DNA of 12,335 nt from Cephalothrix spiralis (Eukaryota; Nemertea; Palaeonemertea; Archinemertea; Cephalotrichidae), in NCBI GenBank assembly GCA_032353305.1, contig JAUCNG010286628.1:1-12335 (forward strand), given 5' to 3'. Numbering within the stretch: the stretch's first letter is position 1; each line of letters starts with the position of its first letter. The translations under genes were made by a program, and so were the position numbers. The notes below the pieces were generated by a model. That model made no database searches. It worked only from the letters and a program-made list of their open reading frames with translations, and was not told the DNA's origin. Positions 1-8,018 of this stretch are shown piece after piece.

Positions 1-200
1 CTTTTCCACCTATGTTATCTGGGTTATCGCTACCCATTTTTTTTGGGTCCCACTAACCCAACTTGGTTAACTGTGTAGAGCAACCCCTAATTTGCATAAT
101 TCTTGTTATTTCACGGGTGATTTTACGCTTTCATGAAAAAAGCCTAAAATCGCCATGCAATGAAAAAAAGAAAACAGCAAAGATGGACAAAACGTAGCAA
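1..200. other. Non-coding start of window with a small nested hairpin
   Basis: No open frame of interest is visible. An outer inverted repeat pairs TGGGTTA (20-26) with TAACCCA (54-60), and an inner one pairs ACCCA (32-36) with TGGGT (44-48) around a T run. The nesting is real in the sequence, but the stems are short and no function can be assigned. Confidence 0.4.
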
Positions 201-248
201 AACCTATCCATCGATTTAACTATAGTATCAAGAAGACCGAACACAATA

Positions 249-1372
249 AATCAACAAGCTTTACAAGTGAGTGGCTACAAATTGTATTAAAAATGGTAAA
301 TTGATTGAAACGAAAACTTTCATTTTGGAAAGTGAAGATGAAAATATAGAGGAGTCAAAGAAGTCTTTATACAAACTGAATGGGCCTGCCAAAGAGCTAC
401 CCTTCTTGATCACCATAATAAAGTGTTTATTGATGCTTTGGAGTTCCTAGAGGTTCATGCTCAATTTACAGAGCCGCTAGGAAAAGGTGATGTTGATACT
501 AGGGCATTAGCATTTCGTAAAGCTTCTGCCGCTTTGAAGTCGTTACCGTTTGTTTATAATGATGTAAATGATTTAAAAGGTGTTAATTGACAGCCACTGT
601 TTGAGAGTTATAAAGGATATGTTGGAAAACGGCTTTAGCGCTGTTCAAGTGGAAAATAAACATGATTCGTCGTTTAAAAAGATGAAACTTTTTACATCAG
701 TTTATGGTGTTAATCCAGCTACAGCGAAAAAATGGATTTCCAATGTAAATGACGTGATAGATTATTATGAAGACAAAAACCTTAAAGATAGTCGACATGT
801 TTATGGTTTGGCTTTTCATAAGGATTTATATAAACCAGTCACTTTAAATGAAGCTAATGAGATCGAGAGTTTATATGAACACCTTCGTCCACTTGCTTCT
901 TTTGATCCTCGAAGATCGGATATACTACATTGCGTGGATACAGGGGATTTCGTCTTCTTAACGGTTTTTATTATCGCTTTTGAGCAAGCAATGGTATCAA
1001 GAAAGAACTCTTTACTCACGGTTCTATATTCACCGGTAAAAGGGCTGTCCGTAATACATTTATACAACGTGAAATCAACTGTAATGACGTCACACCTATT
1101 GAATTTGTTAATAACTCTGTAACGGCTGATTTTACGTCATTTAAATGTATTACGGACAAAAAGAAACATGCCCCTATTTTACCGGAATCCACTGTTATTT
1201 TTGCGATTTGCAAAGGTCTTTGATCTCTTGATATTATCACAGGGCTCTGTATAGTTGCTGGGCTGAAGGCATATGAAACGCAAAACGTTATCTCCAAAAT
1301 CCAAGGAAACGTCTGATGCCTAATGCTATAACAACCGAATTTGATATTCCAAATGCACAATCCTTAAAATAA
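249..1372 (+). pseudogene. Family X DNA polymerase relic, TdT / Pol mu type
   Basis: TdT and Pol mu are nuclear enzymes that add or fill nucleotides at broken DNA ends during end joining. Pieces in family order can be read across several frames. The end of a BRCT domain (SEWL near 266-277, then CIKNGKLIE) is followed by an acidic linker. Next comes WACQRATLLDHHNKVF (about 378-425), matching the start of the 8-kDa domain, then a segment ending DVNDLKGV before a TGA at 588. The frame shifts by one base into IDSHCLRVIKDMLENGF and the helix-hairpin-helix FTSVYGV (about 690-710). The GG.RRG and DVD catalytic stretch (about 925-975) is scrambled and the paired aspartates are not recoverable. A third-aspartate region (KVFDLLIL, about 1213-1236) and a C-terminal RYLQNPRKRLMPNA (about 1288) remain. 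No intron is seen over 1.1 kb. At least four frame changes make it non-functional as it stands. TdT and Pol mu cannot be separated here. Confidence 0.85.
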
Positions 1373-2184
1373 TGATCAAACAAATTGTCGATATATATTG
1401 TCCAAGAGTTTAAAAAATTTCTTTCTGAAAATTCCGGGATACTGGGAATGAAGTAGCAGCATTAACCATTTCGGTAAATTCCCTAGACTAGTTCCTCTCA
1501 CGAATCGTCGGATCGCATAGCTTTGCTGTCATAGAGATGCCTTTATGTTCTTACCTTGTAGCGGATATCTTCTTGAACATTTCCATCGAGCATCAGCGGA
1601 TACTACCTTCCCAATAGCATCTTATAGAATTGTTGAATCAACGTTATATATCTAATGAGAAATTATAATGCAACTGTACCTTATATATGGCAGCATGGCT
1701 CTTGGGTAATAAAACAAGGAGCTCATGTGCATACTCCGGATACCGCACCACAAACGGCTTTATATTTTGGTTGCGATACTAAATCAATTTTAACTTTTTG
1801 CAGATAAAAGAAAAGGGCGTTTATCTTATTTAATATAGTGCTCCATTGATGAAGTAGTAAAATGAATTTTCCCATCACGCAGGCCCTTTATTTCGGCAAC
1901 TTTGCTCGTTTTGAGATCTGAGGTATGGTGATCAATTACTTCCAACAATTATGTGGGATTGCCCGCCATGATATCAGAACACCTTTTACAGCAGAATTGC
2001 GGCAATTCCACAGAGTTTCCGAAGGCGATGGTATTTTTATTTTAACAACTCCCAGCTCTTCTTGCTTCTCCTTCAAAATAGCACTCGTTTGGCACTAGCG
2101 CCAAAGACATTGTGGATCTTACTGAGATATTTTGTAAAACATATAAAAACCTTGAATCTTTAATGTGGTAAATTCATACACTTA
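1373..2184. other. No recognisable gene; possible isolated exon on the minus strand
   Basis: No long open frame or known family was found. On the minus strand a short coding-like stretch between about 1640 and 1555 ends in AAG followed by GTAAGA (1554-1549), a near-perfect splice donor, with a readable DGNVQEDIRYK just before it. An alternative frame over the same bases reads VVSADARWK, which loosely recalls transposon-encoded proteins. Neither reading can be confirmed, so this is listed as unassigned. Confidence 0.3.
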
Positions 2185-2716
2185 TCATAATACAACTGTA
2201 GCTACATATATCATATAATAAGACAGAATGATACCTTTGGAAACTTGAAAAACGGCGGATACTTTGTACAAAAAGGCTTGTATGGAAGCAAACACATGAT
2301 CACACATAAACTCTAATAAAACTATACAAAAACTATAATCATACACATAGTATAAGTTAACGCCCTCTGCGTACAAAAAACTATATGACTAATGAATGCA
2401 CTTGGCATACAAACTGCGACAATCGCGATCGCGGACCAATATATTCTAGATAAACCCTAAACCCTAGCATTAAAGAGATTTAGCTTTAATTTGTAATTTT
2501 GACCGATTGTGTCAAATATTAAATGAGATTTTTCTTTTATGGAAAACCGGATTTAGCCGTTTTACCTCAAAAACGTTCACAGGTCCTAAAAAAGGCTAAA
2601 TCACTAAAAAAGTCTAATTTGTCGTATAAAAATACATACATGTAGGTTAATAATAATACACTTATTAAAATCAAAATACTTACTGTTTTGACATAAGGTT
2701 TGTTTTAACAGAGACA
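2185..2716. other. AT-rich non-coding stretch with a 9-bp inverted repeat
   Basis: No coding signal beyond chance ORFs. GATTTAGCC (2550-2558) is matched in inverted orientation by GGCTAAATC (2594-2602), giving a 9-bp stem with a 35-base loop. A related motif without full complementarity lies near 2477. The sequence TAAACCCTAAACCCTAG near 2453 holds only two telomere-like units. Confidence 0.35.
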
Positions 2717-2905
2717 TTAATGAATCAAAATCCATATATGGTGCTCCCTGCAATTGCAGTGAGCTATATAATTTGTTCTTCCTTTGTAAATCCTCTCGGT
2801 TAAGTCACTTATCCTGTTCATCATCATATTATTAATATTGTGCTTCTTGGAGAGGTGGAGATTTAAGTTTTTAAATAGTGATCTTGAATCGCAGTATGGT
2901 AGCAT
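2717..2905 (-). pseudogene. Possible C2H2-like zinc-finger remnant
   Basis: The minus strand is open for 62 codons and includes PYCDSRSLFKNLNLHLSKKH near its start. This resembles the second half of a C2H2 finger: Cys, a hydrophobic Phe, Leu, then His-x4-His. The first cysteine of the pair is absent in this frame but appears in an adjacent frame a few bases upstream (TGC in the other register), as if one or two bases were lost. The rest of the ORF has no recognisable features. Single fingers of this kind are common in gag-like and transposase proteins, but chance is a real alternative at this length. Confidence 0.3.
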
Positions 2906-3077
2906 GCAATTTTTGCGTCATCCTCTTTGTGAAGCTTATCGTCATTATCCGTCTCTGCAAATTTGGAAATTTTTCTTTAGCTTAATTTTCTTTGTTTGGT
3001 TTTGAATATCTTCATTTATTATGATAACTTATTCTGTTAATTTTCCTTAATTTGTTTGGTTTGCCGCATTCGTATCT

Positions 3078-3364
3078 TCAAGATTCTTCGTCGGCGTATG
3101 CCTCTTCATCGGAATCTACATCGCATACCTGGTGGCTAACGTCGCTTACATGATCGTCATCTTTGTATGAGCTTATGTTCCGATTTCTTTCATTTCTATG
3201 ATTGCATTTAATTTTGCTTCTTCTACCGCAACGGTTACATCTCTTAGTGAAGGAACACATAAGGTTTGTAAACTTTCTTCTTTAATTGCAGCCAATCTTC
3301 TGACAACTCATGGGCTATTTATATCATCGTCTAGTTCAACCTCAGCCAGGAAGTCTAATTTGTG
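3078..3364 (-). pseudogene. Unidentified coding remnant with cysteine-containing C-terminus
   Basis: Reading from 3364 downward on the minus strand, three frames join into a plausible protein: KLDFLAEVELDDDINSP, then a one-base shift to ELSEDWLQLKKKVYKPYV, then another to CSFTKRCNRCGRRSKIKC, and an acidic tail (DSDEEAYADEES) ending in a TGA at 3078-3080. The basic Cys-x2-Cys...Cys cluster followed by an acidic tail looks like the end of a nucleic-acid-binding protein. I do not recognise the family. The charge pattern, and coding sense over most of 280 bases despite two frame breaks, suggest a decayed gene or transposon ORF rather than chance. Confidence 0.35.
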
Positions 3365-3450
3365 AACCTTTCTCAATAAACCTAGTAACGTGAAATTTAC
3401 TCTCGTAGAAAAAGTGGGAGTGAGGGAACGTAGTTTCCTATAACAAATTT

Positions 3451-3474
3451 TCACAAGCTTGTGATCCCGGGATC
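3451..3474. repeat. Two overlapping perfect palindromes
   Basis: A 14-bp perfect palindrome TCACAAGCTTGTGA (3451-3464) overlaps a 12-bp perfect palindrome GATCCCGGGATC (3463-3474) by two bases. Both are far more GC-rich than their surroundings. They could form small cruciforms or bind a dimeric protein, but no such role is evidenced. Confidence 0.6.
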
Positions 3475-3506
3475 GTCAACCAAACGCGTAGGGCATCTCG
3501 AGGAAA

Positions 3507-3526
3507 CCCCCCCCCCCCGGCCCCCC
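3507..3526. repeat. C12-GG-C6 homopolymer tract
   Basis: Twelve consecutive C residues (3507-3518), two G, then six C (3521-3526). The tract is low-complexity and lies 33 bases after the palindromes. Homopolymer length in assemblies is often unreliable, so the exact count is uncertain. Confidence 0.8.
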
Positions 3527-3825
3527 TTTATCACGTTGTTTATCAGAAGAGCATGTGCGTTGAGCTCAGTACAGACATACGCATTGTTTGTTATAAAGTG
3601 CTGATCGATCGGCATATTATTTTCTTTTAGCCAGGTTATATCAGCTCGGATTGGAAGGTTTCAGTTCATGGCTTCCTGACATTCGGTTGAGATCAATTTT
3701 TATGCAAATATCGCAGCGAAGTCATCTCATGTGCTGTTGCTAAGAAATCGAAGTTCTAAGAAAAAGATCAGACTGTAAACCTTGAATGAAGTAAAGAGCT
3801 CTGGCTGCATGCAGTTTAGAGATTT

Positions 3826-4062
3826 TCATACTAATTTTTGCAAGTTTGTCACATCGTAGAAATTGTCCAGCATCTTCATCATTTCACATACCATTACTTT
3901 TACGTTGGTCTCGTCAATTTGGCGATGGGTAAGGTCAAATTCAATAATTTCGGCTGTTAAGAGTTGAAAGACGGCATGGTTTTCGACGGCGTTTTGCCAC
4001 CAAAACCACCAATTTAATTGCTCAATGTTATCCCTAATATAACTGCTTGTTTGCTGCTGCCT
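3826..4062 (-). pseudogene. Open continuation of the zinc-finger ORF after an in-frame stop
   Basis: Directly after the TAA (4063-4065) that ends the zinc-finger ORF, the same frame stays open for 78 further codons to a TGA at 3826-3828. It has no useful ATG near its start, so it is unlikely to be an independent gene. Its content is protein-like: a tryptophan-rich patch (NWWFWWQNAVENHAVF) and an acidic, apparently helical stretch (VMVCEMMKMLDNFYDV). The simplest reading is that one substitution split a protein of about 250 residues. Programmed readthrough is possible but not indicated by the surrounding bases. No family is recognised. Confidence 0.45.
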
Positions 4063-4581
4063 TTACTGGTGACTTTCTTGGTCTTTTTCTTCTTGGAATT
4101 GTGAATCGATCAAGTCCGCCGGGACGGACAGGGATTTTTGCACTGTCAGGGCTGGTAGATGAGACACCAATTCCAAGGGCGCCCTTGACAGACCCGTTGG
4201 CACCTTCTGGGGTCGAGTAGGCTTGCGATCTGTAAATCCCTTTCTGGGAGTCACGGCAGCAGCCCGCGGGTCAAATCGACGACTTATGGCTGGGACTTGA
4301 ATTTCAGAAAGCACTCTTCTCTTGGTTGTAGGGACTTCTTCAACCAATTCGACGTCCCATAATTCTTGATCACGGCGATTGTCCTCTTGGTTTTGAATTT
4401 GATCGCTTGACGATTTTATAGCATAATGTACTACCATATGATGACCGTCCAACTCGTGTTGTTCTTTGAACGTATTGCTACACATATTGCAGATTAAATT
4501 ATCATTACGTACAGCTGAATTGTGCCTTTTTAACACGGCCTTATTCAGGAAGAGTATATCGCAGGTACAGCACCGAATCAT
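4063..4581 (-). CDS. C2H2 zinc-finger protein ORF downstream of a Gypsy-like pol end
   Basis: 172 codons from an ATG at 4581. Residues 4-20 hold a degenerate finger (Cys4, Cys7, His20, second His missing). Residues 32-53 hold a complete one: Cys32-x2-Cys35-x12-His48-x4-His53. The rest is basic and rich in Pro, Ser and Arg (around residues 90-140) and looks disordered, a pattern seen in DNA- or RNA-binding proteins. It lies 23 bases after a stretch ending in a Gypsy-like pol C-terminal motif on the same strand, so it may be an extra ORF of that retroelement. A sequence resembling a splice acceptor (TTTCAG) immediately precedes the ATG. The frame stays open after its TAA. The DNA-binding role is inferred from the finger only. 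Confidence 0.5.
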   Translation of the reverse strand: MIRCCTCDILFLNKAVLKRHNSAVRNDNLICNMCSNTFKEQHELDGHHMVVHYAIKSSSDQIQNQEDNRRDQELWDVELVEEVPTTKRRVLSEIQVPAISRRFDPRAAAVTPRKGFTDRKPTRPQKVPTGLSRAPLELVSHLPALTVQKSLSVPADLIDSQFQEEKDQESHQ

Positions 4582-4604
4582 TCTGAAACATATGGGGGTT
4601 TGTT

Positions 4605-4810
4605 TTACAATCTATTTGGCGGTTTAACCATCCTTCCACTTCGCGTCCTTTGCTCAGGGGCGTTAACTTCGTCACGGAAGTTCGGAAGTGGTATGGTGGC
4701 TAAAGACTCGTTTTCAAGAGGGGACTCTTGAATTGTGACGAGTCTGGATCTATTGATTTCTCCTAGCTGGTCGCTTGCGAGATCAATAAGGGGAGCTTCT
4801 TGAGTAACAA
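4605..4810 (-). mobile_element. Probable C-terminal end of an LTR-retrotransposon pol
   Basis: On the minus strand the frame reads an acidic Pro/Glu/Ser-rich linker ending in RTRSGRMVKPPNRL and a stop. A terminal motif of the form R-[ST]-x-R-x-x-[KR]-P-P-x-R is typical of the region after the integrase core in Gypsy-type polyproteins. The open frame continues up to 4859, but bases above about 4808 are the antisense of SMC6 copy A, so only the lower part is likely retroelement. No reverse transcriptase, protease or LTR is visible next to it, so the element is truncated on the upstream side of pol. Confidence 0.5.
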
Positions 4811-5410
4811 CAATAGTGACACGTTCCGTCGAGCAAGTACACGACGTGTCGCGAAACAAACCCAGACGTCAAAATATTAAACTGTCTTCGACCAACTGGT
4901 ATGTGATAGCCCAGTAGTAATGAACTGTCTTATTGATCAACGTACTATCGAGAGCATTATTCTAATCCCTGAAAATGAAGAGGGGCGTAAAGTTATGGAT
5001 GGACATGCTCCTAAGAATGTTAGAGAAGCATTTAGCCTAAACGGCGATCAGATGTTTTGTGTCGCAACAATTAAAAATTATTTTTCCGAGTTGGTGAAAA
5101 ATAAGTCTCCCAGAACTACTTAGCTAAGTGCAGATATTGATGAAGAAAGGATCCAACTGCAACATAAAGAGATGGACCTTAACATGTAGAGGTGAAAGAG
5201 TTGAGTACGGAAGTAGCTAGAACGTCGAATTTTTTTGCAAAAGGTCGCGTGGAAAAGAAATATGAAATTGAGAGTAAATTGGAAGAAATGAGTCGTTTGA
5301 TAAGTGAACTAAGGCCTAAGTTCAACAAAAGCAAAATAGACCAGAGTGAACAGAAGAAATCAATGCAAACGCTAACAATAGATCTCAAGAAAGTTGAAAA
5401 CAGATGTTAG
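4808..5410 (+). pseudogene. SMC6: SMC6 relic, copy A: hinge and following coiled coil
   Basis: SMC6 is a large ATPase of the nuclear SMC5/6 complex, which acts in recombinational repair and chromosome segregation. Starting near 4808 the pieces read TTIVTRSVEQVHDV, then TVFDQLV (4881 on) and NCLIDQRTIESIIL, then PKNVREAFSLNGDQMF (about 5010-5060). These follow the SMC6 hinge in order and spacing. The same frame continues through an in-frame TAG (5121-5123) into LSADIDEERIQLQ and stops again at 5187. A frame change then gives about 72 codons of heptad-like charged sequence (5192-5410), fitting the coil after the hinge. A stop at 4878-4880 also breaks the hinge. No ATPase head or signature motif is present. 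Identity rests on the hinge; it is not functional as it stands. The upstream border abuts antisense Gypsy-like sequence. Confidence 0.8.
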
Positions 5411-5521
5411 AAGATCGTATTGTAGATTGCAGTCAGTTCATCAGTTCATAAAAAAAATTAAAATTTTGAAATGTTTGAAATATTTGAAAATGAATTGAAT
5501 TATTGTTTTATAATTAAATGC

Positions 5522-5690
5522 TTACATGTACCTTTGTGGAGGCTTCGTCTCTTTCTTTTGTACAACAGTAGGCTCCTTGACAGCAAGAGGCTCCTCATCA
5601 ACAACAGCATCTTCATAAACAATTGGCTACATATCAAGAACAGCCTCCCATTTCCTTTAAAAAAATATTTTCTGCTGACTGAGTCTCCAT
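5522..5690 (-). pseudogene. Small acidic protein remnant, copy 1
   Basis: An ATG at 5688-5690 opens METQSAENIFLKEMG. After a one-base shift the frame reads KWEAVLDM, a TAG, then PIVYEDAVVDEEPLAVKEP and a lysine-rich end finishing with TAA at 5522-5524. The second copy (11211-11378) keeps the same peptide on both sides of the same shift, so the shift predates the duplication unless an undetected splice joins the parts. The TAG is private to this copy, where the partner has an AAG lysine codon. The family is not recognised. Confidence 0.4.
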
Positions 5691-5759
5691 TTTAAAAATA
5701 TATGGTTGATGAAAAAAATCTTTATACTTTTATGGTATCTATTCCGTTGAGCAGTAGCT

Positions 5760-5932
5760 TCTCCATTGTATATGAGCTCCGAGAATGGTCATCTTGATGT
5801 TGTTAAATTTTTGATTGAGAATAACGCTGACGTCAATCAAGGCTGCTGTGATCTCCATTGATTATAAGCTCCGAGAAGGGTCATCTTGATGTTGTTAAAT
5901 TTCTGATCGAGAATATTGCTGGGCCCCGGTAA
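5760..5932 (+). pseudogene. Ankyrin-repeat fragment, copy 1
   Basis: Two ankyrin repeats are readable. The first is SPLYMSSENGHLDVVKFLIE followed by NNADVNQG, with the canonical GHLDVVKFLI helix pair and the xADVN loop. After a frame change in the inter-repeat segment (around 5840-5855) the second repeat reads SPLIISSEKGHLDVVKFLIE and then ends at a TAA (5930-5932). Ankyrin repeats form protein-binding surfaces; nothing else of the parent protein survives. The two repeats are almost identical in DNA, so they probably expanded recently. The partner copy has the same frame break. Confidence 0.75.
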
Positions 5933-6022
5933 ATTCACGACAAATCATCCATGTCATTTCAAACATTTCGGTCTTAACAGGTAACAACTTGTTAAGCTTA
6001 AATATTTCAATAATATATGCAT

Positions 6023-6568
6023 TCAACAGCCCACGTTAGGATCGCTCTTAAAACCAGAGTATAGTTCCTGGATATTACATAAAATTAATTGTTTTTGTAT
6101 TTGTACATTTTTTCGGATACTGGCACAGACTTTCAGGCTGAGGCATAATTCTACTGTTATCATTGTAGTATTCAATTACTAAATTTCTTATATACTCGGA
6201 TAACAATTTTCCTTATTTTGGCTGTGGATCGCATAAGATACCTCTATTTTTATTGAATTTCCTTTTTCTACGAACTATATACCCAGAGACGCCAAACTCA
6301 GTAGCAACCTTTGTGCGAGACCATGACTTAGAGGCTAAACTTAGAATTTTGACTTTGTCTTTTCTTGAGGCACCAATAGCCTTTTCCTTGAGATCAGGTG
6401 AACATAGTCTTTAGCCTTTGAGTTTAATTCTTTCAACTCAAATTTAGAAAGTGCAGCAGTGTCTGATAATTTTTGTTTTGGATTTATATCAAGTGCTCTT
6501 GCAACCTTTTTCTTTATTTCATCACCCATTGCATCACCCATTTCTTTCATTTTTCTTTGATTTGACAC
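6023..6568 (-). pseudogene. Relic of an uncharacterised repeat-associated protein family
   Basis: Read on the minus strand from about 6568, the first frame gives a lysine-rich segment (MGDAMGDEIKKKVARALDIN). It shifts by one base to DKVKILSLASKSWSRTKVA, then FGVSGYIVRRKRKF (a helix-turn-helix-like stretch) and NRGILCDPQPK, an in-frame TAA, then LLSEYIRNLVIEYYNDN. A further shift gives KQLILCNIQELYSGFKSD, ending at TGA 6023-6025. From memory, this order of motifs is shared by a family of uncharacterised proteins found in many copies in invertebrate and fish genomes, in which a Cys-containing C-terminal part follows; that part is missing here. Function unknown. At least two frame changes and one stop make this copy inactive. 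Confidence 0.55.
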
Positions 6569-6609
6569 CTTTCAGGTTTAGTGGACTTAACCAGTCAGGG
6601 ATTCATTGA

Positions 6610-6653
6610 GAGAAACCTTCGAGAAACCTTCGAGAAACCTTCGAGAAACCTTC
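6610..6653. repeat. Four perfect tandem copies of an 11-bp unit
   Basis: The unit GAGAAACCTTC is repeated four times without change. Each junction creates TTCGAGAA, which has the TTCnnGAA layout of a heat-shock element half-pair, but within the unit GAA and TTC are three bases apart instead of two. Function is unproven. Confidence 0.9.
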
Positions 6654-6715
6654 GATGTTTTCATTTCTTTATGGTAGTCAGCAAAAGAGGTAATCCTTGT
6701 AATAACTTCAACTAG

Positions 6716-7373
6716 GCAGCCTTCATAACGTACTTACTTTTCCTACTTTTATAAAATTGTCCTACTTTTCCTACTTTTTAAAAAAATACCTACTTTTTTA
6801 AATTCCATACATACTTTTAAAATAAATACCTACTTTTTTCAAAAGTGCCTTAAAATCGTGTTTATAACCCGATATTTCAAAAATTTCCAGCCTAGCTTCG
6901 CTCGGCACAATGCATGTCTTATCAGAAGCGATCCATTCTGGTCTTATTTAATCATTATTCAAAGGCTGAGGATGATGTTTAATCATGTAATATTTGTATA
7001 TTTTGTTGTTGCAATGAAATATTAGAATGTCAATATTCCGGGATTTTTTAGCATCATTAATGCTTAAACAGAACTTTAAAAAAAGCAAACTAGTTAAGAC
7101 TTATAAAAGCTGTCCAAAACTAAATATAAAAGATATTCAAAGTCAAATAACCACCTTGTCAAAATTATATTTTTCTATTCTTTCCAAAACTATATTTTAT
7201 ACTCCGTAAAACTGGCCTCCGGAGACGGTATAAAACCCCAAATATTAGGCCGTTATTAACCTAAAACTTTTACCCATCGCGCTCCGCGTCCTCTAAATGG
7301 TCGTTTGTTTTAAATACCTACTTTAAAAAAAAATACCTACCTACTTTTTCAAATTTGGCGTTATGAAGTCTGT
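6716..7373. mobile_element. 658-bp MITE-like element with terminal inverted repeats and CTAG flanks
   Basis: The left end GCAGCCTTCATAACG (6716-6730) and the inverted right end (7359-7373; reverse complement ACAGACTTCATAACG) match at 13 of 15 positions. CTAG lies immediately outside both ends (6712-6715 and 7374-7377), as expected of a 4-bp target-site duplication. The interior is AT-rich with degenerate CCTACTTTT units near both ends (6740-6840 and 7315-7350) and encodes no transposase; a 60-codon ORF inside (7027-7209) looks like chance. This fits a non-autonomous cut-and-paste element. The superfamily cannot be assigned from the target site alone. Confidence 0.7.
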
Positions 7374-7466
7374 CTAGAGAGAACTTAATTAGTTTTTTAC
7401 CGGGCAAATGAATGCTGAAAGAATCTTAACAATATACCAAGATTTTGAAGGTAGCGAACGGTTGAT

Positions 7467-8018
7467 TTAAGTCCTACCAACATCTTTATGGCCATCTTGG
7501 TCACCGCCTGTTCCTTTTCCAGCATGTTTCGACACTGATTTATCTAGGAAGTCGTACTTCTGAGAGAAATTGTAATGTTTCAGTGACATCATCTCATTAT
7601 ATTCCTCGGTTAACAAACCATTCTTCAAGTTCATTTTAATCTTTTTGTATTGTAAACTAGTTTCTAGTGTTTTTGTGAGGTTGGCGATCCACCCCAGGTC
7701 GGGGTCTCCACAACATGGGGAAATATTCTTGCATGAATCCGACGGTGTTGCTGACTTCGTCCGACGCTCCGAGACGGCAACTTCTCTATTTTCCACAAAC
7801 CAGTCTATGGCTGACTGTAATTCAGCCCCCGCTATAGTTAATCCCTTGGGAATTAATGAATATTGAATAAATCTTGTTGTATCTCGTTGACAGATTATTC
7901 CGGTGATAGTCTTAGCTGATCTGGAGACGGCCCATGTACAGGATCTATGGGAAGGTATAATTCTCGACCAAAAGTCATCCGAGCCGTAGAGAATTTTGTA
8001 GATCTGTGCATAGTTGAT
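7467..8018 (-). CDS. Unidentified 183-codon open frame overlapping the integrase fragment
   Basis: The minus strand is open from just below a TAG (8019-8021) to a TGA-class stop at 7467-7469. An internal start at about 7796 would give 109 residues. The lower half reads like protein: ELQSAIDWFVENREVAVSER, a CC pair, LGWIANLTKTLE, then a lysine-rich part and a Gly/Lys/Asp-rich tail. The upper part overlaps the Gypsy integrase fragment in another frame. The most likely explanation is a junction between integrase and an unrelated remnant, with the overlap open by chance. A genuine retroelement tail ORF is the alternative. Family not recognised. Confidence 0.35.
   Translation of the reverse strand: MNYAQIYKILYGSDDFWSRIIPSHRSCTWAVSRSAKTITGIICQRDTTRFIQYSLIPKGLTIAGAELQSAIDWFVENREVAVSERRTKSATPSDSCKNISPCCGDPDLGWIANLTKTLETSLQYKKIKMNLKNGLLTEEYNEMMSLKHYNFSQKYDFLDKSVSKHAGKGTGGDQDGHKDVGRT

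Larger units (their letters stand above)
5430..5963. repeat. Duplicated block, copy 1 (partner at 11120-11650)
   Basis: About 530 bases match 11120-11650 nearly base for base in the same orientation, with scattered substitutions and small indels. The block runs from CAGTCAGTTCAT to CATTTCAAA and carries two opposed coding remnants, a minus-strand one (5522-5690) and an ankyrin fragment (5760-5932). No terminal inverted repeats or clear target-site duplication were found at its edges, so it looks like a segmental duplication rather than a classic transposon. Confidence 0.9.

Noticed and set aside
580-1122. Treating this 180-codon frame as a complete gene with its own start
   Set aside because: The start falls at a frameshift inside the polymerase homology; family sequence continues on both sides in other frames.
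816-1360. Two minus-strand ORFs (83 and 114 codons)
   Set aside because: They lie antisense to the family X polymerase relic and show no motifs.
2451-2467. TAAACCCTAAACCCTAG, plant-type telomere-like repeat
   Set aside because: Only two units, embedded in ordinary AT-rich sequence; no array, so no support for a telomere or interstitial telomeric tract.
4811-4859. N-terminal part of the minus-strand frame before the pol-like motif
   Set aside because: These bases are the antisense of the SMC6 copy A hinge region, so the apparent start is not that of a real protein.
5179-5388. 69-codon minus-strand ORF with apparent membrane-like segment
   Set aside because: Antisense of the charged coil of SMC6 copy A.
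5471-5695. 74-codon plus-strand ORF in the duplicated block
   Set aside because: The minus strand of the same DNA has a peptide preserved in both copies across a shared shift, whereas this plus-strand frame is not preserved in the second copy.
6610-6653. Repeat array considered as CRISPR
   Set aside because: Units are 11 bp with no spacers, and the window is eukaryotic.
7027-7209. 60-codon plus-strand ORF
   Set aside because: Lies inside the MITE-like element, is lysine/AT-driven in composition and has no motif.
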